Origin: Calendula officinalis
Lineage: Eukaryota > Streptophyta > Magnoliopsida > Asterales > Asteraceae
Assembly: GCA_963853835.1 (NCBI GenBank)
Contig: OY970820.1
Span: forward strand, 47,528,907-47,592,906
DNA length: 64,000 nt
Direction of reading: 5' to 3'
The first letter of the stretch is position 1; the number at the start of each line of letters is the position of its first letter. The position numbers and the translations under genes were made by a program. The notes beneath the pieces are model-generated. The model was not told the origin of the DNA and searched no databases. It saw only the letters and a program-made list of their open reading frames with translations. This document shows positions 46,961-58,715 of the stretch, piece after piece.

Positions 46961-49653
46961 AAGAGGCGAAGTGGAAAGGGAAAGGATAAAACCGATCCCA
47001 ACCACGGCGTGCCTAAAGGGTATTGGAGTCAAACAAAAAGGTCAAGAAGGTAAAGCCAAACAAGGACCGAGAAACGGTATCTTGGTTGAGGCAAGGGTCA
47101 AAGGGTAGGAGGCAATGCTTGCTCCTTAGTTGACTTGACCAACTTCTACATACTCGCTCCTACTTGTAAAAGTTTATTACAAGTAACTTAACTTTATCAA
47201 TCGTTTATTGCATAAGATGATAAGTGAGATGACCGGCATGAGATGGTGGTGATCCCACGAGCACCAAGTTTTATAATTCAATATTTTATGGATTCAGTAA
47301 AAACAATTTTATGTTAAAACAAAGTTTTTGGTTTTAAGTAATTTCGAATCCATGGTTGAATTATATTGTGTGCATGTGTGATAATTACACTAGTCAAGGT
47401 TTATGACTAGATTGTAAGTCAAGGTTTTGATTTACTTAATATTTCATGTTATATACTTGTTTGATTGTTGTATGAATGAATAATGTCGTGATAGCTCAAG
47501 GTACTTAGATACTAGTAATTAGAAAGTTTTTCTAATGAAAGTATTTAAGAGTTTTATGGAAGCATAAGATTCAAACGTTATTGAACTTAGTTAAAACATC
47601 TTAAGTAATAGTCATTACTTATGATAGAAAGTTTTAAAGTATTAGTGTTAATATAGTATGATTATATTAGATATAATCAAGATAGACTTTAAAGAGTATT
47701 ATTACAAAGTTTTTTATACTTGTAATATAGGAATTTAATGAAGTCATAAATTCCCTAAAAGGAATAATTGGATATTCGTAAAATCCAAGTGAAATGACTT
47801 AGACATTAAATGAACTCTTAAAAGGGACAAACTATATTAAAGTATTTAAGAATTAAAAGGTATTATTGCAAGTCTTTTATACTTGTAATAAATACAATAT
47901 TTAATCAAGACATAATTCCCTAATAGGAATAACGGATATTTGAGAAATCCAAGAAATGACTTTGGCATTAAATAAAGTTCTTAAAGGATAATAATATGTT
48001 TAAGAAATAATAGTATCATTTCAAGTGTCTTATACTTGTTAGATACAGTAATCAATAAAGGTCATGATTCCCTAAACAGGAATGTTGGATATTCGTAAAT
48101 CCAATAAAGGATGATCTTAATTATTGATAGAATTCTTTAAAAATTAAACTACAAGTTATTGACTAAGTCAAAGTAGTAGTTTAAGAGATGCTTAAATTCC
48201 ATAAAAGATAGTGGGAGCTATGACTAACATAATTCATTAAAGGCATTAATGGATTTAGTAAAGTTAGTAAGACATTAACAACAAGGTTTTACCAAGTCGT
48301 TGGCCAAAGAGTTAAGAGAAATAATAAATGATCGTTAATTAGACTATTGCAAACCTAATAGCGTGATCACAAGTCTTGTGATTAATTATTGCATATCTAA
48401 TAGGTTGTTCACACTCCAGTGAATAACGTAATCATTTAAGGAAATTTCTTTAACTAGTAATGATATATCTACAAATCAAGTAACTAAAAGAGGCTTTAGT
48501 TACAAGGAGAATTTTATGAATTCAAGAAACTAAGGAGTTAATTTCCAATCCTCCTATGTTTACCGAATTACATAAAAGGCAAGACTAGAATATGTTCTAG
48601 ATTGTTGCAAGAACAAAATCTAGCAAAGGCAAAAGAAATAGTATTTTTCAAATACTTGTCTTATGTCTTTAGTTTAATAGAAATGACTGGTTTAGTGATA
48701 AAGTTACAATTAAGGTTGTAAAAGTCATTAAGTAATCAACGCAAACAAAAGGAGTAAGTAATGATCCATTAATAATTCGGTATATATGTCCAGTGAGGAA
48801 TAATACTCGAGTTACAATCATTTTTATTCAGACTTTGTATGTTTTATAATATCCATGAATAAAAGTCTTTTTATTCAAAAAGATATAAATTCGTGAAAAC
48901 TCGTCTTGGTGGGAACCTCGATGGGACGTTAACGTCATCACGGTGTTTGGTGGTAGATTCGAAGTTCTTCGAAGATAGCTACACAAGTTTTGTGTAAACC
49001 AAATATCGGTGATATTCTGTTGGAGCTCAACGAATATTGGATTGACCACCATCACAATTCTTCGTGATTGAAAAGTTCAAAAGTATTGTTCACTAGGATT
49101 GTCCTTAAGCCTGAGGTATCTGGTTTAGGATGCAATGACTAATGTGTTTTGTTTCGTCTTAGACAATTCTGAAAAATGTTTGTCATACGAGGCGATACTG
49201 GGTACAAAGGAAGTTGTATTTTAAATCGAAATATAACAAGATGGTAATTGCACCTCCTCTTTAGGAGAGATATTTATGGGTCCTTTGACATGATGAGATA
49301 ACTGGAAAGTGCATGTATATGCCCAAACGAACTGATTTGTTCTTTGTCGTTTATCACAACAGTTTGAATCAAGAAGTCATGAAATGATCTCGAATACAGG
49401 AGTAGATAATTTCTACCATGCTCGTATTCGTAAACACAAATATCGTGTTGCAAGGGATAAGCCTAACATAGTTGCCCAAGAAGTAGAGACAGGGTGTTCT
49501 TTACTAGGAGACGCTATTAAAGAGTTTTTCATAAAACTATATATGGGTTACGTAAACTGTTTTTATGAGGTTGGTTACCTACATGCCCATCTAGAAGGCC
49601 ACTATAGCTCGAATCATTAAGACAAAGGTTACGAACTTGCACAAGTGGGAGTC
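46961..49653 (+). other. 3' non-coding part of family B copy 4
   Basis: It is co-linear with 31200-33868 and with 13339-16000 inverted. It includes the hairpin-rich tandem units (about 47690-48130) and the polypurine tract acaagtgggagtc at 49641-49653. I see no pol-related coding. Confidence 0.75.
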
Positions 49654-49884
49654 TGAAGGATTTATGTGCACATTTAGTCAACCTATGATGATACATCCAT
49701 GCCTACGAAAAACTTAAGGGTCACACCGGTGAGTGCATGTAATACGAGAAAGTTATGCAATGATACTACGAAGAGGAATGATTCATAATAGTCATTATGA
49801 ATCAGTTAAGTATTAAGTTAAGTTTAACTTATTACTAGATTAGTTTAACTAACTAATTAATACAAGTGTTTGTACATTTACTAA
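49654..49884 (+). repeat. Family B LTR, truncated 3' copy (231 bp)
   Basis: It starts TGAAGGATTTATGTGCAC and stops at catttacta, where it fuses to Copia-A sequence (aagtctgagagc). The acta at the join is present in both parents. Confidence 0.87.
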
Positions 49885-52251
49885 AGTCTGAGAGCTTTGA
49901 AAAGTTCAAAGAATGCTAGAATGAAGTAGAGAACCAACTGGGCAAGAAAATAAAGTCACTTCGGTCTGATCGAAGAGGCGAGTACTTGAGCCAAGGGTTC
50001 GACGATCATTTGAAGGAATGCGGGATTGTTTCACAACTCACACCTCCGTATACACCTCAGATGAATGGTGTATCAGAACGGAGGAATCGCACCTTGTTAG
50101 ACATGGTACGTTCAATGATGTGTCGCGCTCCCCTACCACTATCATTTTGGGGACATGCACTCGAGACTGCAACATTCACACTGAATAGGGTTCCGACCAA
50201 GTCGGTAGAAAAGACTCCGTTCGAGCATTGGACGGGCAGAAAGCCAAAATTGTCTTTTCTCAAGATTTGGGGTTGTGAAGCGTACGTTAGACGTAACTTC
50301 ACAGACAAACTCAACCCCAAGTCGGATAAGGGTATCTTCGTTAGATATCCAAGGGAAACCTTAGGATACTATTTCTATCGTCAAGAAGACAACAAAGTTT
50401 TTGTTGCTGGAAAGGTGTCTTCTTGGAGGAGAAGTTTCTAGGAACTGAAACTCCAAGAAAAGAAATAGAGCTTCAAGAAATTGAAGAGAATAAGATCCAC
50501 CTACGACTTCAGTCGAACCAGTGGTTCAACTAAGAATTGTTGATTCCCAACCAGACCCACCGATTGAGGAAGAAGAAACACTCAATCCGCGTAGGTCCAG
50601 TAGACCACGCCAAGAACCAGACAGGTATCTTGGATTCATGATCGATGAAGATGATGGAAGTCTACTAGAACCATTAACCTACCGCGAAGCTGCTAACGAC
50701 ATAGAATCTGAAAAATGGCTCGAGGCTATGCAAGCAGAGATGCAATCCATGTATGACAACCAAGTCTGGGTGTTATCAGACTTGCCACCACAGTCACGTG
50801 ATGTTGGATGCAAGTGGGTTTTCAAGAAGAAAACTGACATGGATGGGAAAGTGCATACTTACAAAGCACGACTTGTCGCGAAGGGTTTCACGCAAACACA
50901 TGTTGTGGATTATTCTGAAACCTACTCGCCAGTCGCGATGCTTAAGTCTATTAGAATTCTTATGGCCATATCAGCATATTACGACTATGAGATATGGCAA
51001 ATGGATGTTAAATCTGCCTTCCTTAACGGGGAGTTGAATGAGGACGTATTCATGATACAACGGGATGGTTTTACTGATCCAAAGAATCCTGATAAAGTAT
51101 GCAAATTGCTAAAATCCATTTATGGATTGAAGCAAGCATCTAGAAGTTGGAACTTACACTTTGACAAAAGAATCAAAGAATTTGGTTTTGTCAAGAGTGA
51201 GTTCGAGGCGTGTGTCTACACAAAATTCAGTGGGAGCATAGTAATCTTCCTAGTCTTGTATGTCGATGACATACTGCTCATAGGAAACGATATACCAGCA
51301 TTACAAGGAGTAAAATCCTGGTTAGGTAAATGTTTCCAAATGAAAGACTTGGGAGAAGCCGCATTTATACTGGGTATAAAGATCTATAGGGATAGATCTA
51401 GGCGACTTATTGGACTTCGTCAAAGTACATACATTGACAAAGTACTGAAAAGATTCAGTATGAGTGCTTCCAAAAGAGGTTTCATTCCAATGACACATGA
51501 CATTACACTGAACAAAGCTCAGAGTCCTACATCTAGCAAAGATCAAGCTAGGATGAGTTTGGTACCATATGTTTCGGCAATTGGATCAATAATGTACGCC
51601 ATGTTATGTACTAGGCACGATATTGCTTACTCCATAAGTCTTACGAGCAGATATCAAAAGAATCCTGGTGAGCCCCACTTGGTGGCTGTCAAGAACATCC
51701 TCAAATATTTGAGAAGGACGAAAGAAATGTTTTTGGTCTTTGGAGGTTCGATGGAGTAATTGCGTGTAACTGGTTACACAGATGCAAGCTTCCAAACCGA
51801 CAGAGACGATTACAAATCTCAATCGGGATTTGTGTTCACACTAAACGGAGGAGCTATATCTTGGAAGAGTCAGAAACAAGATACGATAGCAGATTCGACT
51901 ACAGAGGCTGAGTACATTGCGGAAAATGATGCTCGAAAGGAAGCCATGTGGCTTAAGAATTTTATCGAGGATCTTAGAGTTATTTCCATTATCTCTAGAC
52001 CCATCGAAATATTCTGTGATAACATTGGAGCAATAACGCAAACTGTTGAGCCAAGAGAGCATCAAAAGACTAGGCATGTGCGCAGTAAATATCACCTCAT
52101 ACGTGAGTATGTTAGAGAAGGTGATATTGTTATTATGAAAATACCAACGGATGACAACGTTGCTGACCCGTTGACAAAACCACTAGCTGGACCAAAGCAT
52201 GAGAAACATGCACACGCTATAGGCATGCAGTACCTAGATATTGGTAGCTAG
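49885..52251 (+). pseudogene. Copia-A integrase C-part, reverse transcriptase and RNase H
   Basis: 49885-50018 repeats the end of the first integrase block. 49986-50441 covers the third catalytic position (NGVSERRNRT, Glu present) and the C-terminal part (WGCEAYVRR). Frameshifts lie near 50410 and 50490. From 50521 the frame is open: an RT region with WQMDVKSAFLNG, SIYGLKQASRSW and an intact YVDDILL active site (about 51259-51279). A single TAA at 51757-51759 separates the RT from the RNase H (YTDASFQTD, STTEAEYIA, HIDIRYH-type RSKYHLIREYV). The end is at 52251. The protein order PR-IN-RT-RH is Copia. Confidence 0.88.
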
Positions 52252-53123
52252 TAATTTTGATTATGATCCATAAACATGTTTGAAATCGATACATTATGTA
52301 ATAACATTTCGTGGGATTGAAATAGAAAGTTTTACATAATATTTTCACATTGTCTATTCTTAACATGTTTTAAACCTATCCTTGATACGCTAAGTTTTGA
52401 GTATCTAAAATGTCCGTGGTTGCTTAAATATAGCGGGAGCTAGATTCAGGAGTTAATACCATTATGAATATTTATCTATTTCATAGTTATTGAATAGAGA
52501 TACAAGTGTTGTTAAAATAAATATTCATAGATGTTTACAGAGTTTGCTAAACATTAGACGTGACCCAAAGATCGAGATTACTTCATGGAGACCAAGCATA
52601 AGTAATTTCGAGTAGATGTCTTTTGACCTGAGACATTTGGTTTGAGACGCGATGACTTCTGATCTTTAGCATTTATCTAACGTCACACCGTAAAAGGGTG
52701 ATCATAAGGAACTTGACTAAGACAGCGGAAGTCGTGGGCAAGATAACGCAAATAGTCAAGATGGAATTTGCACCTTCTTTAATTAGAAGAGATATTTCAT
52801 GGCCGTTTGATGATTAAGGCTACTGAAATGTGTGGCCACACTCGTAGAATAATTAGATCATTCGGTAATCCGTTACTGCAGAAAGTCGAAATCAGTGTCG
52901 AGATAATTCGAGTATATAGAACAAGATCCCTACTCCATGTCTATTACTCTAATTAAGAAATATCATGATGCGAAAGGAAAAATCTGTTAGTGTGATTTAT
53001 TTTAAGAATATTATCTCTGGATGTAAGAGTTCTTATAACGCGGTTATCCTAAATGTCTGGCTAGGGACCGCTTTAGGCCAACGATGATCAGTAAGTGATA
53101 CTTAACTTGCACAAGTGGGAGTC
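52252..53123 (+). other. Copia-A 3' untranslated region and polypurine tract
   Basis: No gene. It ends with acttgcacaagtgggagtc just before the LTR. The same polypurine tract is used by family B (33850-33868, 49635-49653). Confidence 0.7.
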
Positions 53124-53804
53124 TGTTGGATTTATGTGCACATATAAGTACACGTGTCATCATATCCAATGTTATAAGGCACTAAAGAGTCACACCACCA
53201 CACACCCAATAATGGAGAACCGAATAAAGTAAGTTGTGTGGAATAATTAACTAGTTAAGTTAATTATAATGAATAGAATAATTAATAATAGTTAATTATT
53301 ATTTAAGTGGATGGTTAAATATTAAGTTGAATATTTAACGGACAGTTAATTAATAGTCTATTAATTAACTAGTAATAGTCCAAGGTTTAAATTGTTAATA
53401 GGAAGTTTAATTATGAGATTAATCATAATTAAACTCCAAGGACTAAACTGTAACATCTAGCCTTATAAATAAAGGGCTTATGTGAGGGTTTTAGGGTTAC
53501 ACATTACAACACCAAAAACCCTAATCTCTCCTCCTCTCTCTCTCTCGTTCGTACGAACCGAAAACCCCAAGGGGTTTCGGCTTTGAGCATTCGACGACAC
53601 ACACACACACAATTTCGTGTGTTGCTTTGTTGGTACAACGCGGTCTTGCAGCGCGTCCAGGTGGTGCAGTAGAGGTGGATCATTCTTTAGCAATTTAAAG
53701 GTAATGTTCTTCATCTTATTCTTCTTGTGATCCCATTGTTTAGTAGAGATCCGGTAATGTGGGATTCAAGTTCCGCCATGTGAATCCTACAAGGTTTTCC
53801 TACA
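53124..53804 (+). repeat. Copia-A 3' LTR
   Basis: It runs from TGTTGGATTTATGTGCAC to TTTTCCTACA (681 bp) with the perfect hairpin at 53405-53434. It is followed by ttatatccataaaag of the Gypsy LTR, the same insertion point as the left LTR (there gtatatccat). Confidence 0.9.
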
Positions 53805-54459
53805 TTATATCCATAAAAGAACGATAACATACTGGAGTTGAAGTGTTGATTGTGGACTTAGGGGTTGGTATATTAACTCAATAGACTAGCTACCTGTTGG
53901 GGATAACAGTCATGCGATGTCAAACATAACAACTTGTTCAACACATTTTCATAAACAAAACTAGTAATTGTAGATCGTCTACAATTACACTTCACTTTTC
54001 ATATTTACTTCTCATATCATATGAGTGTTAAAACTTATACATTTTCAGTCATAAAACATTTTCATAACAAACATTTTGGGTAGCAAAAACTTTACTTTTC
54101 ATACAACATTAACCCTGTGGATTCACTCAACATTATTGTTGACCCTTTTATATTTATGTTTTTTTTCCAGGTGATTAGGTGAAGTGGAACTGGAGGATAT
54201 GAGTAGTGGGATTGTCGTGAGCCATGAATAAAACATTAAGTTTACGAACAATCATTTCATTTCAAAACAATTTCTATTTTAGGAAACTTACTATTTTTGG
54301 GAACTTTCTATTTTTTAGAAAGTGAAACTAATTTTATTTTCGTTATTGCGTGGTTGTTTGTTTACTTAATTTTTGCTATGTTGTCATTGAACGTTACACC
54401 TCCGTTCTTCCGCAAAACATTTTAAATGAAGTAAAACTCATTTTTGGTGGGGTGTGACA
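53805..54459 (+). repeat. Gypsy 5' LTR, last part
   Basis: It is co-linear with 4159-4756 of the solo LTR and ends TTTGGTGGGGTGTGACA at 54459, directly before the primer-binding site. It includes a taggaaactta-tttctatttttagaaagt region also seen in the other copies. Confidence 0.87.
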
Positions 54460-54462
54460 CAG

Positions 54463-54474
54463 TGGTATCAGAGC
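54463..54474 (+). other. Primer-binding site of the Gypsy element
   Basis: tggtatcagagc, complementary to initiator methionine tRNA, starts three bases after the LTR. Confidence 0.88.
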
Positions 54475-54543
54475 TTAAGTTATAGTGAATTAGCAAGCCT
54501 AGTCTATAACTACAAAAGATTTTTGGGAAAAAAAAAACAAAAA

Positions 54544-57500
54544 TGTCACACCCCGCTAAAGCGGAAACACGAGATACGACAGCATATGATTTCATAGCAT
54601 GAGGTAATAAACAACACCAACTACAACATTAATCAAAAGTAGTTCAAAAATTAAATTATTACAACCAAATTTGTTCCCAAAATTCATAATAGATAAAGTT
54701 GATGACAAAAGATTTTTAAAATTTCTTAATGTTGATGTCGTCACAAAAAAATGCACCTACATGCCAACACTTACTTTTTTGTACCTGAAAAGCATGAGTT
54801 AAAAAGGTCAACTACAAAGAGTTGGTGAGTTCATAGGTTTTCTATGAACAAAAATTAAATTAGTATCCATAAGTTGTTATTGTGAAACTTTTGTTCACAA
54901 GACATTAAGTAACTGGTTGCTCAAATATATTTTTAGCACGAGTCACAATACGCTAGCAATTATCCGCCATGAGCCACTACCAAACCATTCAGACAACGAT
55001 GCCCCTAATGTAACCAGTCCTACCTCAGCGGTGAGCAATTTCTCACATGTGTAGAACAAAACTTTTAATTTTAGGAAATGTGCACCCAAGGCCCGTCGAC
55101 CTTAAGTGGGGATGTACAAACCCTAATAACGCTATCCACAAAACCGTAGGCCCCCGTTCGAGTTAATGGTAGTGTCACTAAATTTTAATTCCACGTTTCG
55201 GGGACTTACACTTTTTAACTCAAGCAATTGCATTTTAGCATACATAACATAGTGCACAAAAATTTCATTCAACAATAACATTTTTCAATCATAGAGCAAC
55301 CATTAAAAACTTTATAACATGCTTTTCACCCCAAAATATTTAAAAACATAGTAAAAAGGGGCTATGATACTCACTGTGTATAGCTGTGTCCAACAATTTT
55401 CCGTTTGATGCTCAATCCGACTTAAATCCTTCCTATATTAATGGAATTGAATATTAGTCTATGTCTAACCTTAGGGATAAAATATTATTTAGCTATTATA
55501 ATTTCATACAATGTTCCACTTTCAATGTACACTATTTAAGGTTTATTTCAAGAATTTTCTTAGGGAAAATGGTGAACTTATTGAGATGTACATTTTTATC
55601 AATTATAGTTATAAGTTTTTTTAATATTTATAGTCTTTTATGTAGTATATTAGTTTATATATATAATCCTACTTACTTTATATATATATAGATATGTTTA
55701 GTTTCACCTTTATTTATATGTTAATTTTTGTATTTCCTAAAAATGTATACTTATAAGTCTTATTCTTGTTGGTTTGTACTTTATCCTTAAATGTTCATTT
55801 GAGTGTATATTTCTATTTTACATGTGTTATATTATAATTAACTTGTATATTGTAAATATTATACTTTATGTGCTACATAGTCCAATATTTCTTAAAAGTT
55901 ACTTTTCTCACATCTAAAGCTAAATGTTTGTTGCTGTCCAGATTTTTAGTCAACTTCCACAAGTTATTTTAATACCATAACAAATGATTTAGTTTACCAA
56001 CTTTTTATATGTTATTACATAGTGTCTTAGGGAACGCTTAGCACAAGTTTTATTATTTTTGAAGTTGTATAACTATTTTAATTATATTTTATAAATGTAT
56101 GTATCAGTAACTTCAAATCAGTTTGCACACTGATTTAATTTGACCTATTTGGGGTATCAAATATTCGAGTTTTTCTCTGTATTTTATGGGGTATTAAAGA
56201 TAACTCACTGAACTAAAGTTTAAAAAAAGAATCATTACATTTTCATGTTTCATAAAGGAGTTATGATTACTTTAAGTTGCATGTAAAAATCTGCCAGCAC
56301 ATTTTTCAATGCACACTTATCTTTCAATATTTGGTTGGGGGGTCAAATCTTTATGTGTTTAGTTGAAACTAGTTGAATTTGAAAGATAACTCTTAAAATT
56401 AACTTCCAGAAGGAAAATCATGTATTTTAGAGGTTTTATGAAAGAGATATATCAGTTTAAATTCGAGTTTTATTCTGCTCAGCTAGTCTGTTTGCACATC
56501 TAACTTGTGGGTAGGGTTTTATGGGTCAAAACTCAATGTTTTTGAATGAAATTAAATGGGTTGGAAAGCTAAGACATAAAACTAACTTTTAGAAAAAGAA
56601 TGAAGTATTATAAATGGATAAAACTCAAGATATGGCCGAATTAAGTACATGCATGCAATCTGCCAGATTTCAAAAATAAAAGTTTTGAAGGTTTTAAGTG
56701 TTCTAGCCATTTCTTTACATCCAATGGTTTAAATCTTTGCTTTTAACACTTATTTAGGATCATGCAAGATTATTTTTAGATCAAAATCATATATTAATTT
56801 TTATAAACACATGCATGTCATGAAACATCTAAGATTTATAAGAAAAAGTTACATGCATGTACATCAAACTTTATGTTCTTGAGTTTTTTTTATGTATGGA
56901 TCATGGATTACCACCTTCATTGGATATCTTGAAGACATTGGTGTGTAATCTACCATCTAGACACCCAAGTGACTTTCATGGATACAAAACTTCAAGAAAC
57001 ATGAAGAAAGATGCATGAAAACATGAAGAAAACATAAGAAAAGTGCAAGAAATACAAGGAAATCGACTTACACAAGAGTGTGGAAGAACACCAAACTGGA
57101 CAGCCTCTTAGAGGATATTTTCGACTGACTAAAAGTGGTAGTTTGGGGTTTTTGATGGTTGAATATTGTAGAGGAAGTTGTTATGGTGATTTGGCAACTT
57201 GGATCACCAAATTTGGAGTTGTAGATCAAAAGTTATGAAGATTTTGGTGAAGATATGTTGGTAGAACTTATGAATCCGGTTTTTGAGAGTTGAGAGGAAA
57301 AGTGAAGATTGTTGTGTGTGTTCTATGAAAATGAAGACTCCAAGTGTTAGTGGGTAGTGTAGGTGACTCTTTCTTGTTCCTATGCCCCATGTGATAGCTA
57401 ATGAGTGGTATTTGCATGACAATGTATGTATTTTGTTAAATAAAAATTGTAAAATGATATGTTAAATTAAATTATTTGTTCTAGATTTTAATTTTATTAC

Positions 57501-57778
57501 ATTAAGTTAAAATTTATATTCTTACATATAATTATATGTATTTTAACTCTTACTATTATTTTGTAGTGATTTAATATTAATTGTTTCATTTTGTCACTTT
57601 ATAAGACGACTAAAATGTTTATACGACATGCTAAGGATTCTAAGCATGTCATCAAGATTATGATAACTAACACTTTTATTATCATAATTGAACTATAAAA
57701 AATTATATTCACTTACTAAAATCTATATTATGACATTTATTAGCTAAGTTGAAAACCTAGCTTTTGATGGATGTCACA
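54544..57778 (-). mobile_element. Solo LTR of a different Gypsy-like element, 3.2 kb
   Basis: On the minus strand it starts TGTGACATCCATC (57778) and ends GCGGGGTGTGACA (54544). It is flanked by aaaaa on both sides (54539-54543, 57779-57783), a weak but consistent 5-bp duplication. No internal region is present. It splits the Gypsy leader; removing it joins ttgggaaaaaaaa to acttttacaaaacaag. The open frames in it are short and unrecognised. Confidence 0.75.
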
Positions 57779-58046
57779 AAAAACTTTTACAAAACAAGAA
57801 TATTCATGGCGCGCTGAGTCTCATATCCTGAAGTTTCATTATTCTTAGCTTAGAACATCTGCCCTAGTTAGTATTGCCTTAGTGTAATAGTTAGCATTCG
57901 TCGGAGATCCCAAAATTTTCATAATCTAATAATAATTTTATGTGTCGTGATAAGCTCGCCTACGAGTGTCCTCGATTTTCGTCTGGTTCCGACAGTGATC
58001 ATGGTGCTACTGTTCCAGTAGTCCCAGCGCTAGTTGCCTAGCTCCA

Positions 58047-58379
58047 GTGGTAATACAACCTCCTGTTGTCCCATGGCATCGTCGCCAGAGAAGACGTCCT
58101 ATCCCCATTATTCCTAATGGTCTACCTACTCCAGCTCGTGGTCAGCGTCCTATTATCTATCTTCGACGTGAGGGTGGCATTATATGGTTATGTTCGCCTG
58201 CGAAACCAAAGCGTGATGTTGCTCCAAGAACTCCACGACGTCGAGAACCAGAACCAGATGTGATATCAGAATCAGAGCCTGAAGAAGACTCTGAGCCAGA
58301 AGAAGAATCAGAACCAGAGGAAGAACCAGAAGAAGAGTCAGAGCCTAAGGAAGACTCTGAGCCAGAGGAAGATGTTTAG
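58047..58379 (+). CDS. Acidic Glu/Pro-repeat ORF upstream of Gypsy gag
   Basis: It has 110 codons: a basic first half (WHRRQRRRP) and then a run of SEPEEDSEPEEE-type repeats ending at a TAG at 58377-58379. It lies between the leader and the gag start (58716) in the sense direction. It may be a small extra protein of the element or the remnant of an N-terminal gag extension; no domain is recognised. It overlaps another open frame (58066-58263) that looks like a shadow. Confidence 0.4.
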   Translation: MVIQPPVVPWHRRQRRRPIPIIPNGLPTPARGQRPIIYLRREGGIIWLCSPAKPKRDVAPRTPRRREPEPDVISESEPEEDSEPEEESEPEEEPEEESEPKEDSEPEEDV

Positions 58380-58715
58380 CCATCTACATTTCGTCTATAT
58401 TTGTTTTTCTATTACTATTATTAGGTTTTATGTTTAGCTATTTTTAAATTAGTATTTTCTTTATTCAGTATTGGCGTATGTGCCCTACTCTTTAAAACCA
58501 TTATGTATTAGGAATGTGTTTAATAAAAGTGATATTTTAGTATAATCTTATTGTTTCTATAAATTGTATTTTCTATACGTCTATTACTACTTCTACGCCT
58601 ATTGTATATCTATTTCTTTGATTCTTATAATAATTATATTTTTCATTATAATCCTCCTATATTATTCTTTCTTAATTCTTGTTTAAATCGTATTATTTGT
58701 ATCAGCAATTCATAG

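Larger units (their letters stand above)
42769..49884 (+). mobile_element. Family B retrotransposon, copy 4 (nested in Copia-A integrase)
   Basis: Its parts in order are a 5' LTR 42769-43866 (3' tip and primer-binding site deleted), a leader with hairpin repeats to 46445, a damaged gag (46446-46960), a 2.7-kb non-coding part and a truncated 3' LTR (49654-49884). It is the most complete copy here, about 7.1 kb, and still lacks pol. The Copia-A sequence on the right does not resume at the break point but repeats 134 bases (49885-50018 matches about 42635-42768). Confidence 0.85.
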
